Shown one piece after another: positions 1 to 9,060 of a stretch of DNA of 56,297 nucleotides. The translations under genes were made by a program, and so were the position numbers. The stretch comes from Nostoc flagelliforme FACHB-838 (lineage in GTDB: Bacteria; Cyanobacteriota; Cyanobacteriia; Cyanobacteriales; Nostocaceae): assembly GCF_014698065.1 (NCBI RefSeq), contig NZ_JACJSI010000044.1:1-56297 (forward strand), in the 5' to 3' direction. How positions within the stretch are numbered: the stretch's first letter is position 1; each line of letters opens with the position of its first letter. The notes beneath the pieces were generated by a model. It saw only the letters and a program-made list of their open reading frames with translations. It ran no database searches and was not told the DNA's origin.

Positions 1-918
1 AATTCTACCTACGAAGACATTGCCAGCAAGTTTTTTGAGCATTTTTTATACATTGCTGATGCCATGAACGGCGTTGGTGAAGCTGAAATCGCGCTATGGG
101 ATGAAACTGATGGCTTTTACTACGATGCTCTACATTTACCTGATAGTCATCAATTCCCAATGAAAGTGCGATCGCTAGTAGGGCTAATCCCATTATGTGC
201 GGTGAGCATTTTAGAACCAGAGACCTTAGAGCAGCTCCCAGGTTTTAAAGAGCGGACGCAATGGTTTCTGAAAAATCGCCCTGATCTGACCCGAAATATT
301 GCTTGTATGCAGAAACAAGGAATTGGTGAGCGTCGGTTGCTAGCGATTGCCTATCCAGATAAACTCCGTCGCATCTTAGAAAAAATGTTAGATGCAACAG
401 AATTTTTCGGACCTTATGGTATTCGCTCTGTTTCTAAAGTTCATGCGTCTCATCCTTACGCTTTAACCGTAGATGGTCGAGAGTATCGAGTAGATTACGA
501 ACCTGCTGAATCTAGCACAGGAATGTTTGGCGGTAATTCCAACTGGCGCGGGCCAATTTGGTTTCCGATTAATTATCTACTGCTAGAATCCCTACAAAAA
601 TTCTATCGCTACTTCGGCGACGATTTCAAAGTTGAGTGTCCCACCGGTTCAGGTCAAATGATGACGCTTAAGGAAGTATCAATTGAATTAGCTCAAAAAC
701 TGATCCAAATTTTTCTAGCAGATGGTTCTGGTAGACGACCTTTTTATGGTGGAACAGAGAAATTCCAAACAGACCCGAATTGGCGCGACCTGATTCTGTT
801 CAATGAATACTTTCATGGAGATAATGGCGCTGGTATTGGTGCTAGCCATCAAACTGGTTGGACAGGTTTAATCGCCAAATTAATCCAGCAATGTGCAGAA
901 CAGGAGTTATCAGATTAA
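1..918 (+). CDS. GH63/MGH1-like glycoside hydrolase (5' truncated)
   Basis: The frame is open from base 1, so the window holds only the C-terminal 305 residues; the ATG at 64 is internal. The visible part is the end of an (alpha/alpha)6-barrel glycosidase of the GH63 / mannosylglycerate-hydrolase-like group: aromatic- and acid-rich motifs such as GGNSNWRGPIWFP and, near the end, FNEYFHGDNGAG and ASHQTGWTGL are typical of that C-terminal catalytic domain. Expected role is cytoplasmic hydrolysis of a glucosyl or mannosyl linkage; the substrate cannot be read from sequence. A debranching enzyme and an epimerase-fold protein lie downstream on the same strand, which suggests a carbohydrate locus, but 1.8 kb separates it from glgX so it is not the same operon. 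The family call is fairly sure; specificity is open. Confidence 0.8.
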   Translation, partial: NSTYEDIASKFFEHFLYIADAMNGVGEAEIALWDETDGFYYDALHLPDSHQFPMKVRSLVGLIPLCAVSILEPETLEQLPGFKERTQWFLKNRPDLTRNIACMQKQGIGERRLLAIAYPDKLRRILEKMLDATEFFGPYGIRSVSKVHASHPYALTVDGREYRVDYEPAESSTGMFGGNSNWRGPIWFPINYLLLESLQKFYRYFGDDFKVECPTGSGQMMTLKEVSIELAQKLIQIFLADGSGRRPFYGGTEKFQTDPNWRDLILFNEYFHGDNGAGIGASHQTGWTGLIAKLIQQCAEQELSD

Positions 919-1014
919 TTTGATAGTTTTGGGAAATCACTAATTTTCAAAATGTGTGATTTTTCCCAATTCATCAAAAGTATATACAAAGAAAATTGAT
1001 TTTTTACAGTTTAA

Positions 1015-1232
1015 TTCATTACCGAAGAGGCGGAGGGGCAGTTCTTGCTGGGAGCAGGGGGAGCAATCCCTGTCCCGTTCGCGTAGCGTCTCGAAGAGAA
1101 GCCGTGAAGCGGAGCGGAACATGGGTATTAAGCCCCGCCCTTCCAGGGCGTTCTCGATTGGTCGGCTTCCTTGCTCCTTCCAATCCTCTCCCCTGCTCCC
1201 TGCTCCCTGCTCCCCGCTCCCCTGCCTCTTCT
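1015..1232. repeat. Dispersed small repeat plus pyrimidine-rich short repeats
   Basis: Gene-free spacer between the glycosidase and the PEP-CTERM gene. It contains a copy of the small cyanobacterial repeat built on GCGTAGCGTCTCGAAGAGAAG (about 1080-1104; a relative lies inside a gene at 51977) and a run of near-tandem CTCCCTGCT heptamer-like units (about 1187-1225). A purine-rich stretch at 1045-1067 faces the pyrimidine run. Open frames here are repeat translations and are not called as genes. Confidence 0.7.
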
Positions 1233-1254
1233 GACACACTATTTCTAAAAAATC

Positions 1255-2103
1255 ATGCAACTCATCCATATGTCTAAACTCATCAAAGGAGCGCTTTACT
1301 CCGCCTCGGTAATATTAGCATTCAGCATCGGTTCACGTTCTTACGCAGGCACTTTTATCGTCTCCGGTGATGCTAATATCGTGAATCCGTTGGTGGCTTC
1401 ATCTAATCAACCGATAAATCCAGGAAATGTACAATTTTTTACCAATATCTTGGAAGGTGGAATCAATGTTATTGTACAAAGTACTAGTAGCGGGGATGAT
1501 ACTGCTGTAGAAGCTATTGAATCTGAAATTAATAGCTTCTACAACAGTCTTACTGGTGTAACATCTACAATTGTTAGCGATCTAATTACTCCCGCTGTAC
1601 TTTCTAGTGCCGATTTATTTATCAGCCCTTTGCCAGATGATTCCTTCACTGATGCCGAGATTGCCTCTCTAGGAAATTTCTTGGAAAACAACGGGTCTAT
1701 TTTTTTTCTAGGAGATAATAATAATTTTCAACAGGAAAACGCACGGATTAACGCAGCCCTGACGAGTTTAGGTAGCAGCATAAACATCCTCGACGCCGAT
1801 ATTTTTGATTCTGGCTTTAATACTGCCACAGGCTCACGGATTGCATCTAATCCATTGACTGCTGGTGTCAACGCCTTTACCTATGCAGCTGCATCTGAAG
1901 TAGTCGGCGGTACAAGCTTATTCTTGGGTCTGACTAGACAAACTTTCTTAAGTGTTGAGAATACTACTCAAGTTCCTGAGCCGAGTGCTATTGGTGGTGT
2001 ACTAGCAATAGGTAGCATAGGCTGGCTGATGAAGCGTAAGCTTAAAACTTCTAAAAATAAGCTAAACCACATCCAATACGGTTCGGTTAAGCCCAAAAAA
2101 TAA
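1255..2103 (+). CDS. PEP-CTERM sorting-domain protein
   Basis: A secreted protein of about 282 residues. The N-terminus has a signal peptide (basic start, hydrophobic stretch ending near SRSYAG). The C-terminus has the VPEPS motif, a hydrophobic segment and a basic cluster (LMKRKLK), the PEP-CTERM signal processed by exosortase. The middle contains DIFDSGFNTATGSR and is Ser/Thr/Asn-rich; no enzymatic motif is recognised. An alternative start is ATG 1270, which leaves a more conventional signal peptide; neither start has a clear ribosome-binding site. The last ten or so residues (HIQYGSVKPKK) and the stop codon are encoded by a repeat element that begins at 2073, so the original C-terminal tail has been replaced. 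Confidence 0.8.
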   Translation: MQLIHMSKLIKGALYSASVILAFSIGSRSYAGTFIVSGDANIVNPLVASSNQPINPGNVQFFTNILEGGINVIVQSTSSGDDTAVEAIESEINSFYNSLTGVTSTIVSDLITPAVLSSADLFISPLPDDSFTDAEIASLGNFLENNGSIFFLGDNNNFQQENARINAALTSLGSSINILDADIFDSGFNTATGSRIASNPLTAGVNAFTYAAASEVVGGTSLFLGLTRQTFLSVENTTQVPEPSAIGGVLAIGSIGWLMKRKLKTSKNKLNHIQYGSVKPKK

Positions 2104-2179
2104 AAATGTGTAGTTGCAGGGTTTGTTGAGTTTCGTTCCTCAACCCAACCTACAAATATTCTTAACCGAATCGTATTAG
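2073..2179. repeat. Family-B element with 19-bp inverted ends
   Basis: The left end CCAATACGGTTCGGTTAAG (2073-2091) and right end CTTAACCGAATCGTATTAG (2161-2179) are inverted copies matching at 17 of 19 positions. Between them lies the common cyanobacterial palindrome with TTTCGTTCCTCAACCCAACC. The element overlaps the 3' end of the PEP-CTERM gene. The same ends recur at 10960, 42363, 44357 and 55063. Confidence 0.75.
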
Positions 2180-2775
2180 TACAATCCAAAAAGGGAACAA
2201 CGCGAAAAAATGGTATTAAGAAACAGCAAGGAAAGATTAATGATTTATTAAATCCGGTGATGGATTGTTAATTTACCAAAGCAGATAAAACTTGATTATA
2301 ACTTGTAAAAACTTCTCATTTTCCTTCTACATTGTATATAAAGCCTGGATGCGTTAGCCTGAGCTAACGCGTCCTAAAATTTAAATATTGTAAATAGTTA
2401 AAAATATTATTACTTATTTATTATCAAAATAATACAACCCTCATCCAAAAGTTAAACCCTTGTAACTATATTAATCATTCATTAAAATTAATTTGTATAA
2501 ACTACTTAACAGGCAATTAAATTACCGAAATGAGTAGATTTAAAATTTTCACTTTAGTTGCAAAGTTTTGACTCAGTAATTACTGAATAGATGTATAAGT
2601 AGGTTTTCCAACCACTAAGCCTTCTTCAGGGCAATATTGTAGTCAACAATTAAGGGGTAATTTAACACAACTTTGGCCATTAATAAATTGCTAAAAATAT
2701 CATTAATAATTTTTTGATGGCTAAAAGCGTGCTAAATGGCCCACCAGTTAAATGCTATAAGGACAGAGAGAAAGA
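2180..2775. other. AT-rich intergenic region upstream of glgX
   Basis: About 600 bp with no credible gene. It holds a perfect 8-bp hairpin GCGTTAGC-ctga-GCTAACGC at 2351-2370, followed by an A/T-rich stretch. The promoter for the glgX genes presumably lies in the 3' part, but no convincing -10/-35 pair can be assigned by eye. Confidence 0.6.
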
Positions 2776-4896
2776 ATGACTTTAACTACAGATAGATATC
2801 AGGTTGAACTAGAAATACCTGATTACCAATTAGAATCGGGATGTTCACACCCTTTCGGTGCCATACCAGACAAAGATGGAGTAAACTTTTCCATCTTTTC
2901 AGAACATGCTACCTCTGTCGAACTCTTGCTGTTTGATCGTGATGATGCTCCGCAGCCAAGACAAATTATTCAGTTAAACCCAAAATTCAATAAAACCTTC
3001 CACTTTTGGCATGTCTATGTCAGAGGGTTAAAACCGGGCGCTCACTACGCTTATCGAGTTAATGGGAATCCTGATTTACACGGAGCAGGACACCGCTTTA
3101 ATAAAAATAAGGTACTGCTTGACCCTTATGCTAGAGGAAACACCAACACTCTTTGGCAGCGCAACGATGCTTTAGGGTCAAAAGACAACCTGACTACATC
3201 TATGCGTAGTGTAGTTATTGATACATCTAATTATGACTGGGAAGGCGATAGCCCGCTTAACCGCCCAATGAGCGACACCGTAATTTATGAGGTACACGTT
3301 GGCGGATTTACCAGATCGCCTTCTTCAGGCTGCAAACACCCAGGCACTTTTTCTGCAATGATCGAGAAAATTCCTTACCTGAAAGAGTTAGGAATCACAG
3401 CTGTTGAACTGCTGCCAATATTTGACTTTGACGAAAAGAACCTTCTCCGAGAAGTCAACGGTAAAGAACTAAAAGACTACTGGGGATACAACCCCCACAG
3501 TTACTTTGCTCCTGAAGCTTCATATTGTGCTTTCCCTGATGTCGGAAATCATATCAGAGAGTTTCGAGATTTGGTCAAGGCTTTACACAAAGAAGGGATT
3601 GAAGTCATTCTAGATGTAGTCTTTAACCACACCGACGAAGGCAATCATGAAGGCCCAACCATCAGCTTTAAAGGTCTTTTTAATGATATCTTTTATCACC
3701 TAGTGCCTTGGGATAAGCAGTACTACATGGACTACTCCGGGTGTGGCAATACCGTCAATTGCAACCATCCCATAGTAGAAAAGTTAATTGTAGATTGCCT
3801 GGAATTTTGGGTGAAAGAGATGCATATCGATGGTTTCCGCTTTGATGAAGCCTCCATCTTATCTCGCAGCCAAGACGGGGTACCAATGAGCCATCCGCCG
3901 GTGATTTGGCACATTGAAACATCCGAAACACTAGCTGATACCAAAATCATTGCTGAGGCTTGGGATGCCGGTGGGCTTTATCAAATTGGCGATTTCCCTG
4001 GATATCGTTGGGCAGAATGGAACGGACGTTTTCGAGATGACATCCGGCGCTTTGTCAAAGGAGATGCAGGAATGGTTGGGGCAGTTGCTTGGCGCATTGC
4101 TGGAAGTTCTGACCTTTACCAATCGAGCAGACATTTACCAATTAACAGCATCAACTTCATTAGCTGTCATGATGGATTTACCCTCAATGATTTAGTTTCA
4201 TATAACCACAAGCACAATGACGCGAATGGTGAAAACAATCGGGATGGCATCAATGACAATTTGAGTTGGAATTGTGGGGTTGAAGGAGAAACTGACAATC
4301 CCCAAATTGATGGATTACGTCGGCGACAGGTTAAGAATTTTGCAGCCATTCTCATGCTCTCTCAGGGTGTGCCAATGGTTGTGGCTGGTGATGAAGTCAG
4401 ACGTACTCAAAAGGGTAACAACAACGCTTACTGCCAAGATAACGAAATTAGTTGGTTAGATTGGAATCTTGCAGAGAAGAATGCTGATATTTTCAGGTTC
4501 TTCAAACTGATGATTAATTTCCGCAAGTGCTACTGCCATTCTGCTTTACGCCGTAGTAATTTTTTCACTGGTGAAGTTAACGAGCGCGGTTTAGCAGACA
4601 TTGCTTGGCATGGCTGCAAGTTGTTCAAACCAGGTTGGCACGACTCTCATGCGAGAGTTATTGCATTTACTCTCGGCGGCTTTGAAGGAGAAGCAGATAT
4701 TCATGTCATGCTCAACATGTACTGGGAGGATCTAGAGTTTGAAATTCCTTCTATTAAAGATAGAAAATGGTACAGAGTCGTAGATACTGCTCTTCCTTCT
4801 CCAATAGATATTGCAGAGCCAGGGGAAGAAACTGTAGTTTCAGATAATGTCTATTCCGTTAAAGAGCGTAGCGTTGTTGTTCTGATTTCTAAATAG
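2776..4896 (+). CDS. glgX: Glycogen debranching enzyme (isoamylase-type, GH13)
   Basis: A 706-residue alpha-1,6-glucosidase that removes branches from glycogen in the cytoplasm. An N-terminal carbohydrate-binding beta-domain (HPFGAIPDKDGVNFSIF) precedes the GH13 barrel. All four conserved regions are present: DVVFNHT (from residue 280), GFRFDEA with the nucleophile Asp357, AEAWD with the acid/base Glu394, and SCHDG with His465-Asp466. Length is normal for bacterial GlgX/TreX. The start has a purine-rich Shine-Dalgarno region (GGACAGAGAGAAAG) just upstream. The next gene starts shortly after the stop, so the two are probably co-transcribed. An isoamylase named TreX is the main alternative name; the function is the same. 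Confidence 0.92.
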   Translation: MTLTTDRYQVELEIPDYQLESGCSHPFGAIPDKDGVNFSIFSEHATSVELLLFDRDDAPQPRQIIQLNPKFNKTFHFWHVYVRGLKPGAHYAYRVNGNPDLHGAGHRFNKNKVLLDPYARGNTNTLWQRNDALGSKDNLTTSMRSVVIDTSNYDWEGDSPLNRPMSDTVIYEVHVGGFTRSPSSGCKHPGTFSAMIEKIPYLKELGITAVELLPIFDFDEKNLLREVNGKELKDYWGYNPHSYFAPEASYCAFPDVGNHIREFRDLVKALHKEGIEVILDVVFNHTDEGNHEGPTISFKGLFNDIFYHLVPWDKQYYMDYSGCGNTVNCNHPIVEKLIVDCLEFWVKEMHIDGFRFDEASILSRSQDGVPMSHPPVIWHIETSETLADTKIIAEAWDAGGLYQIGDFPGYRWAEWNGRFRDDIRRFVKGDAGMVGAVAWRIAGSSDLYQSSRHLPINSINFISCHDGFTLNDLVSYNHKHNDANGENNRDGINDNLSWNCGVEGETDNPQIDGLRRRQVKNFAAILMLSQGVPMVVAGDEVRRTQKGNNNAYCQDNEISWLDWNLAEKNADIFRFFKLMINFRKCYCHSALRRSNFFTGEVNERGLADIAWHGCKLFKPGWHDSHARVIAFTLGGFEGEADIHVMLNMYWEDLEFEIPSIKDRKWYRVVDTALPSPIDIAEPGEETVVSDNVYSVKERSVVVLISK

Positions 4897-4933
4897 TTAT
4901 CAGTTAATGAATTTCCAATTTGGAGTTAATTCA

Positions 4934-7105
4934 ATGAGTAATGTAGGCTTTTCGTTTTCGGATTTGATTGCTGGGTATGTTACCGCTTTTGATTCAAGTA
5001 AGGGAGATTCTGGTACTTTTGATCTCAAAACGTCAGATGGCAGGAAATTTGAAGTAGCATTGACCTCAATGACCTATGCTGAACTAGTACGGAATTTAGA
5101 TGAGCCTTTCTTTGATTGCACTAGCCAAATAAATTCAATGCTCGTGCCAAATTGCTATCTTTTCGTGTATGGCATTTTTTATCCTGAAGCAGGTGAGCAC
5201 AAGTTTGAAGCTAAACACATAGTTTTTCTGGGTAGAAGAGAAAATGAGTATCTTTTTGAAAGCTCAGATTGGTGGGTCAAGCAGATACGAAGCCTTGGCG
5301 ATTTTTACCTCAAAGCCCAGTTTGAAGATGGCGAAATTGATTATCGAAAATATCGCACTGGCATTGGTTTAGTTGGTTCCAAAGAAGATAGTACTCGTCA
5401 GGAAACTGACACCATTTCTCGTCTAGTTTATGGTTTTGCCACAGCCTACATGATGACTGGAGACGATCGCTATCTTGAAGCTGCGGAAAAAGGCACTGAA
5501 TACCTCCGCCAACACATGCGTTTTCTCGATGAAGGCGAAGGAATTTGCTATTGGTATCATGGTGTTGATGTCAAACCAGGTGGCAGCGAACAGAAAATAT
5601 TCTCCTCAGAATTTGGGGATGATTATGACGCTATTCCAGCTTATGAGCAAATTTATGCGCTGGCTGGTCCCACCCAAACCTATCGGATAACAGGCGATCC
5701 ACGGATCATCAAAGATATCGACTTGACGATTAATCTGTTTAACAAGTATTTCTTGGACAAGACAGAGAAAGGAGGATTTTTCTCCCACATCGATCCGATT
5801 ACTCTCAGTCCTCACTCTCAGACTCTAGGCCACAATCGCGCCAAGAAGAACTGGAACTCCGTAGGTGATCATGCCCCAGCTTATTTGATCAATCTTTGGC
5901 TAGCGACTGGCAAAGAAGAATACGCAAATTTCCTGGAGTACACCTTCGACACTATTGAAAAGCGGTTCCCAGATTATGACCATAGCCCATTTGTTCAAGA
6001 ACGTTTTTATGAGGACTGGACTCACGATACAACTTGGGGATGGCAGCAGAATCGAGCCGTTGTAGGTCATAACCTGAAAATTGCTTGGAACTTAATGCGG
6101 ATGAACCACCTGAAACCAAAAGAAAACTATGTGACTCTGGCAGAAAAGATTGCAGAAATCATGCCAGCAGTCGGTAGCGACCAACAGCGTGGGGGGTGGT
6201 ACGATGTAGTCGAACGCACCTTAAAACCAGGGCAAGAGGTACACCGCTTTGTCTGGCATAACCGGAAAGCTTGGTGGCAACAAGAACAAGCTATCTTAGC
6301 TTACCTGATCTTGAATGGCTCACTTGATAAACCTGAGTATCAACGCCAAGCCCGTGAAGCGGCAGCTTTCTATAATGCTTGGTTCCTCGATTACGTGGCT
6401 GGGGGTATCTACTTTAATGTTCTGTCAAATGGGATTCCCTACTTGCTAGGAACGGAACGAGGCAAGGGGAGCCACTCAATGAGCGGTTATCACTCGTTTG
6501 AATTGGCCTACTTAGCTTGCGTTTATACGAATCTGCTGATTACTAAACAGCCAATGGATTTGTACTTTAAACCAAAACCAGGTGGCTTTAAGGACAACAT
6601 TCTGCGAGTTGCACCAGATATCTTACCACCAGGCAGTGTGCGGATTGGCGATGTATGGATCAATGGGCAAAGATATGCCGATTTTGATGCTGCAAACCTA
6701 ACAGTCAAACTGCCAGTTACTCAAGACGATCTGAAAGTTAGAGTCAGACTTCTTCCGACTCAAGTATCTTTCGACGCAACCCTGTTAGAAGTCAGTAATG
6801 GTATTGCCAAAATCTCCTTAACTGGGTTATTGGATGCTAATGGTGTGGTACATTTTCAGGAAGCGATCGCTAAAGCTACAGCACAGCCAATCACTCGTCT
6901 GGTCTTACTACTACAAGACCTGGAATGTATTACTACTGCTGGTCTACGGTCTCTGATTTTCGCTAAACAAAAACTGGGTTCTGATGTTGACCTCTACATG
7001 GTCGGCGCACCGGAGAACGTGAAACAATTCCTGATGATGAGTGCATTTTGCGATAGTGTAACCGTTTTGGATGAGTATGAAACTGTTCAGCTGGCAAGTG
7101 TGTAA
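4934..7105 (+). CDS. AGE-family epimerase/isomerase fused to a C-terminal STAS domain
   Basis: About 723 residues. The central part has the (alpha/alpha)6-barrel signatures of the N-acylglucosamine 2-epimerase superfamily (RLVYGFATAY, SEFGDDYDAIPAYEQ, GWQQNRAVVGHNLK, RFVWHNRKAWWQQEQ), which includes GlcNAc 2-epimerases and cellobiose/mannose isomerases. The last 110 residues form a STAS/anti-sigma-factor-antagonist-like domain; its usual SSAGLR phospho-loop reads TTAGLR. I place the start at ATG 4934, which has GGAG eight bases upstream, rather than the in-frame ATG 4907, which has none. It follows glgX closely, suggesting an operon in storage-sugar metabolism. The STAS fusion hints at control by protein interaction or phosphorylation; the sugar substrate is unknown. 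Confidence 0.8.
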   Translation: MSNVGFSFSDLIAGYVTAFDSSKGDSGTFDLKTSDGRKFEVALTSMTYAELVRNLDEPFFDCTSQINSMLVPNCYLFVYGIFYPEAGEHKFEAKHIVFLGRRENEYLFESSDWWVKQIRSLGDFYLKAQFEDGEIDYRKYRTGIGLVGSKEDSTRQETDTISRLVYGFATAYMMTGDDRYLEAAEKGTEYLRQHMRFLDEGEGICYWYHGVDVKPGGSEQKIFSSEFGDDYDAIPAYEQIYALAGPTQTYRITGDPRIIKDIDLTINLFNKYFLDKTEKGGFFSHIDPITLSPHSQTLGHNRAKKNWNSVGDHAPAYLINLWLATGKEEYANFLEYTFDTIEKRFPDYDHSPFVQERFYEDWTHDTTWGWQQNRAVVGHNLKIAWNLMRMNHLKPKENYVTLAEKIAEIMPAVGSDQQRGGWYDVVERTLKPGQEVHRFVWHNRKAWWQQEQAILAYLILNGSLDKPEYQRQAREAAAFYNAWFLDYVAGGIYFNVLSNGIPYLLGTERGKGSHSMSGYHSFELAYLACVYTNLLITKQPMDLYFKPKPGGFKDNILRVAPDILPPGSVRIGDVWINGQRYADFDAANLTVKLPVTQDDLKVRVRLLPTQVSFDATLLEVSNGIAKISLTGLLDANGVVHFQEAIAKATAQPITRLVLLLQDLECITTAGLRSLIFAKQKLGSDVDLYMVGAPENVKQFLMMSAFCDSVTVLDEYETVQLASV

Positions 7106-7396
7106 GTTGCGTTAAAAAACATTTTAGTAGTCCTAATTAGATAAAAGATACATAGTTCCAACAAGGAAACGGCGGTTTATCCAAAGCTATTAGGACTACG
7201 CTCAATACAGTTCGGTTAAGGAAAGTTATTTGTTAAAAGGAGTAAAGGGAGCAGGGAGAGCGGGGGGTGCTGGGAAAGAAAAACTTCCCCAGCACACTTA
7301 GCCTCACTTGGCTAATTTTTGTAATATATTATACCAAAAACCAGTTTTTATGGCTAGTTAAATAATTACAAACATCATTCCTAGAAAGGAGCAATT
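7106..7396. other. Intergenic region with half of a family-B repeat
   Basis: No gene is seen. CAATACAGTTCGGTTAAGG at 7204-7222 is a single family-B end followed by purine-rich short repeats (GGGAGCAGGGAGAGCGGGGG) without the matching right end. The tail of the region supplies the ribosome-binding site of the next gene. Confidence 0.6.
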
Positions 7397-9058
7397 TTGG
7401 TTAATCCTGTACTACTTACTGTTGACGATGACCCCGGAGTTCTACGAGTAATAGAGCGAGATCTCCGACATGAGTATGGCAATCGCTTTCGGGTACTACG
7501 AGCCGACTCAGGTGCAAATGCTTTGAGAGTATTGCAACAGGTAAAATTACGTAACGAGACAGTTGCCCTCTGTGTGGTAGACCAGCGGATGCCACAAATG
7601 TCGGGCGTGCAGTTCCTTGAACAGGCTATGGAAATTTTCCCGTCTGCAAAACGAGTTTTGCTAACAGCTTATGCGGACACCGATGCTGCTATCTCTGCGA
7701 TAAATACAGCAAAGATTGATTACTATCTTATGAAACCGTGGGAGCCGCCACAAGATCTTCTGTACCCAGTTCTTAGCGATTTATTAGACGATTGGGTTTC
7801 GTCATACCGGCCACCCTTTGAAGGTATTCGCGTTATTGGCTCCCGTTGGTCGCCCAAGAGTCATCACATTAAGGACTTCTTGTCCCGCAACTATATGCCT
7901 TATCAGTGGTTGGACATTGAGGCAGAGGAAGAAGCGCGTCAGTGGGTTAGTTATGCTCAATGTAATACCACGCATTTGCCACTAGTAATATGCCCTGACG
8001 GTTCGTATCTCATACAGCCAACGCACGCCGAAATTGCTGAAAAAATCGGGTTGAAGATGCAGGCCCAAATGCCCTTTTACGACTTGGTGATCGTGGGGGC
8101 TGGCCCATCTGGTTTAGCAGCAGCAGTCTATGGAGCGTCTGAAGGCCTACGCACAGTATTGATTGAAAAAGAGGCTCCAGGGGGGCAAGCAGGGACGAGT
8201 TCCCGTATCGAGAACTATTTAGGCTTTCCCCAAGGAATTGCTGGATCGGAATTAGCTCGCCGCGCCGTTACTCAAGCTAAACGATTCGGGGTAGAGATTC
8301 TCTCGCCTCAAGAGGTAATTGACATTCGCTTGCAAGATTCTTGTCGCATCATCAAGCTGAAAGACGGGACAGAATTAAGCTGTTACGCATTGCTGATTGC
8401 CACAGGTGTCTCATATCGCAAGCTTGATGTGCCCGGCATTGAGAATGTGACTGGGGCCGGTGTATACTACGGTGCGGCAATGACGGAAGCACTCTCCTGC
8501 CAAAATGAAGATGTTTATGTAGTTGGCGGAGCTAACTCAGCCGGGCAGGCTGCGGTGTACATTTCTAAGTATGCTCGCCATGTGACTATGTTGGTACGCG
8601 GCAACTCACTGGCTACAAGTATGTCAAAGTACTTGATAGACCAAATCTTAGCAACAGACAATATCACAGTACAGTTTCAGTCCCACATCGTCGAGGCTCA
8701 TGGCCAGACTAACCTAGAAGCAATTACGATCGCTAACACTAAAACCCACGAACAGGAAACCATTCCCACAAAGCTGCTGTTCATTTTAATTGGCGCAAAG
8801 CCACACACTGATTGGTTGGCTGGGATTGTGGAGAGAGACGAACAAGGGTTTATCTTAACCGGACCAAGCTTGATAGCCAATAAACAATGTTCAAAGGCAT
8901 GGAAACTGGATCGCCAACCCTTCCTGCTTGAATCCAGTGTACCAGGCATATTTGTGGCTGGAGATGTGCGTAACGGCTCTGTGAAGCGAGTTGCTTCTGG
9001 CGTTGGAGAGGGTGCGATCGCTATTCAGTTCATCCATCAATATCTAAGTAAGGTGTAA
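7397..9058 (+). CDS. Response-regulator receiver domain fused to a thioredoxin-reductase-like flavoprotein
   Basis: A 553-residue protein. Residues 1-130 are a receiver domain with the acidic pair DDD at 10-12, phospho-acceptor Asp62 (VVDQRMP), LLTAYAD and the KPW lysine. Residues from about 225 to the end are a class-II pyridine-nucleotide oxidoreductase with FAD motif VGAGPSGLAAA, NAD(P) motif VGGANSAGQAA and C-terminal FAD motif GIFVAGDV. The redox-active CxxC expected before the NAD(P) motif is missing (YYGAAM), so it cannot act as an ordinary thioredoxin reductase. It starts at TTG with a strong AAAGGAG six bases upstream; the next gene begins two bases after its stop. It is probably phosphorylated by the downstream kinase. 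Confidence 0.85.
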   Translation: MVNPVLLTVDDDPGVLRVIERDLRHEYGNRFRVLRADSGANALRVLQQVKLRNETVALCVVDQRMPQMSGVQFLEQAMEIFPSAKRVLLTAYADTDAAISAINTAKIDYYLMKPWEPPQDLLYPVLSDLLDDWVSSYRPPFEGIRVIGSRWSPKSHHIKDFLSRNYMPYQWLDIEAEEEARQWVSYAQCNTTHLPLVICPDGSYLIQPTHAEIAEKIGLKMQAQMPFYDLVIVGAGPSGLAAAVYGASEGLRTVLIEKEAPGGQAGTSSRIENYLGFPQGIAGSELARRAVTQAKRFGVEILSPQEVIDIRLQDSCRIIKLKDGTELSCYALLIATGVSYRKLDVPGIENVTGAGVYYGAAMTEALSCQNEDVYVVGGANSAGQAAVYISKYARHVTMLVRGNSLATSMSKYLIDQILATDNITVQFQSHIVEAHGQTNLEAITIANTKTHEQETIPTKLLFILIGAKPHTDWLAGIVERDEQGFILTGPSLIANKQCSKAWKLDRQPFLLESSVPGIFVAGDVRNGSVKRVASGVGEGAIAIQFIHQYLSKV

Positions 9059-9060
9059 TT

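Noticed and set aside
956..1277. Several overlapping ORFs on both strands
   Set aside because: They translate low-complexity and small palindromic repeats; no ribosome-binding site or protein-like composition.
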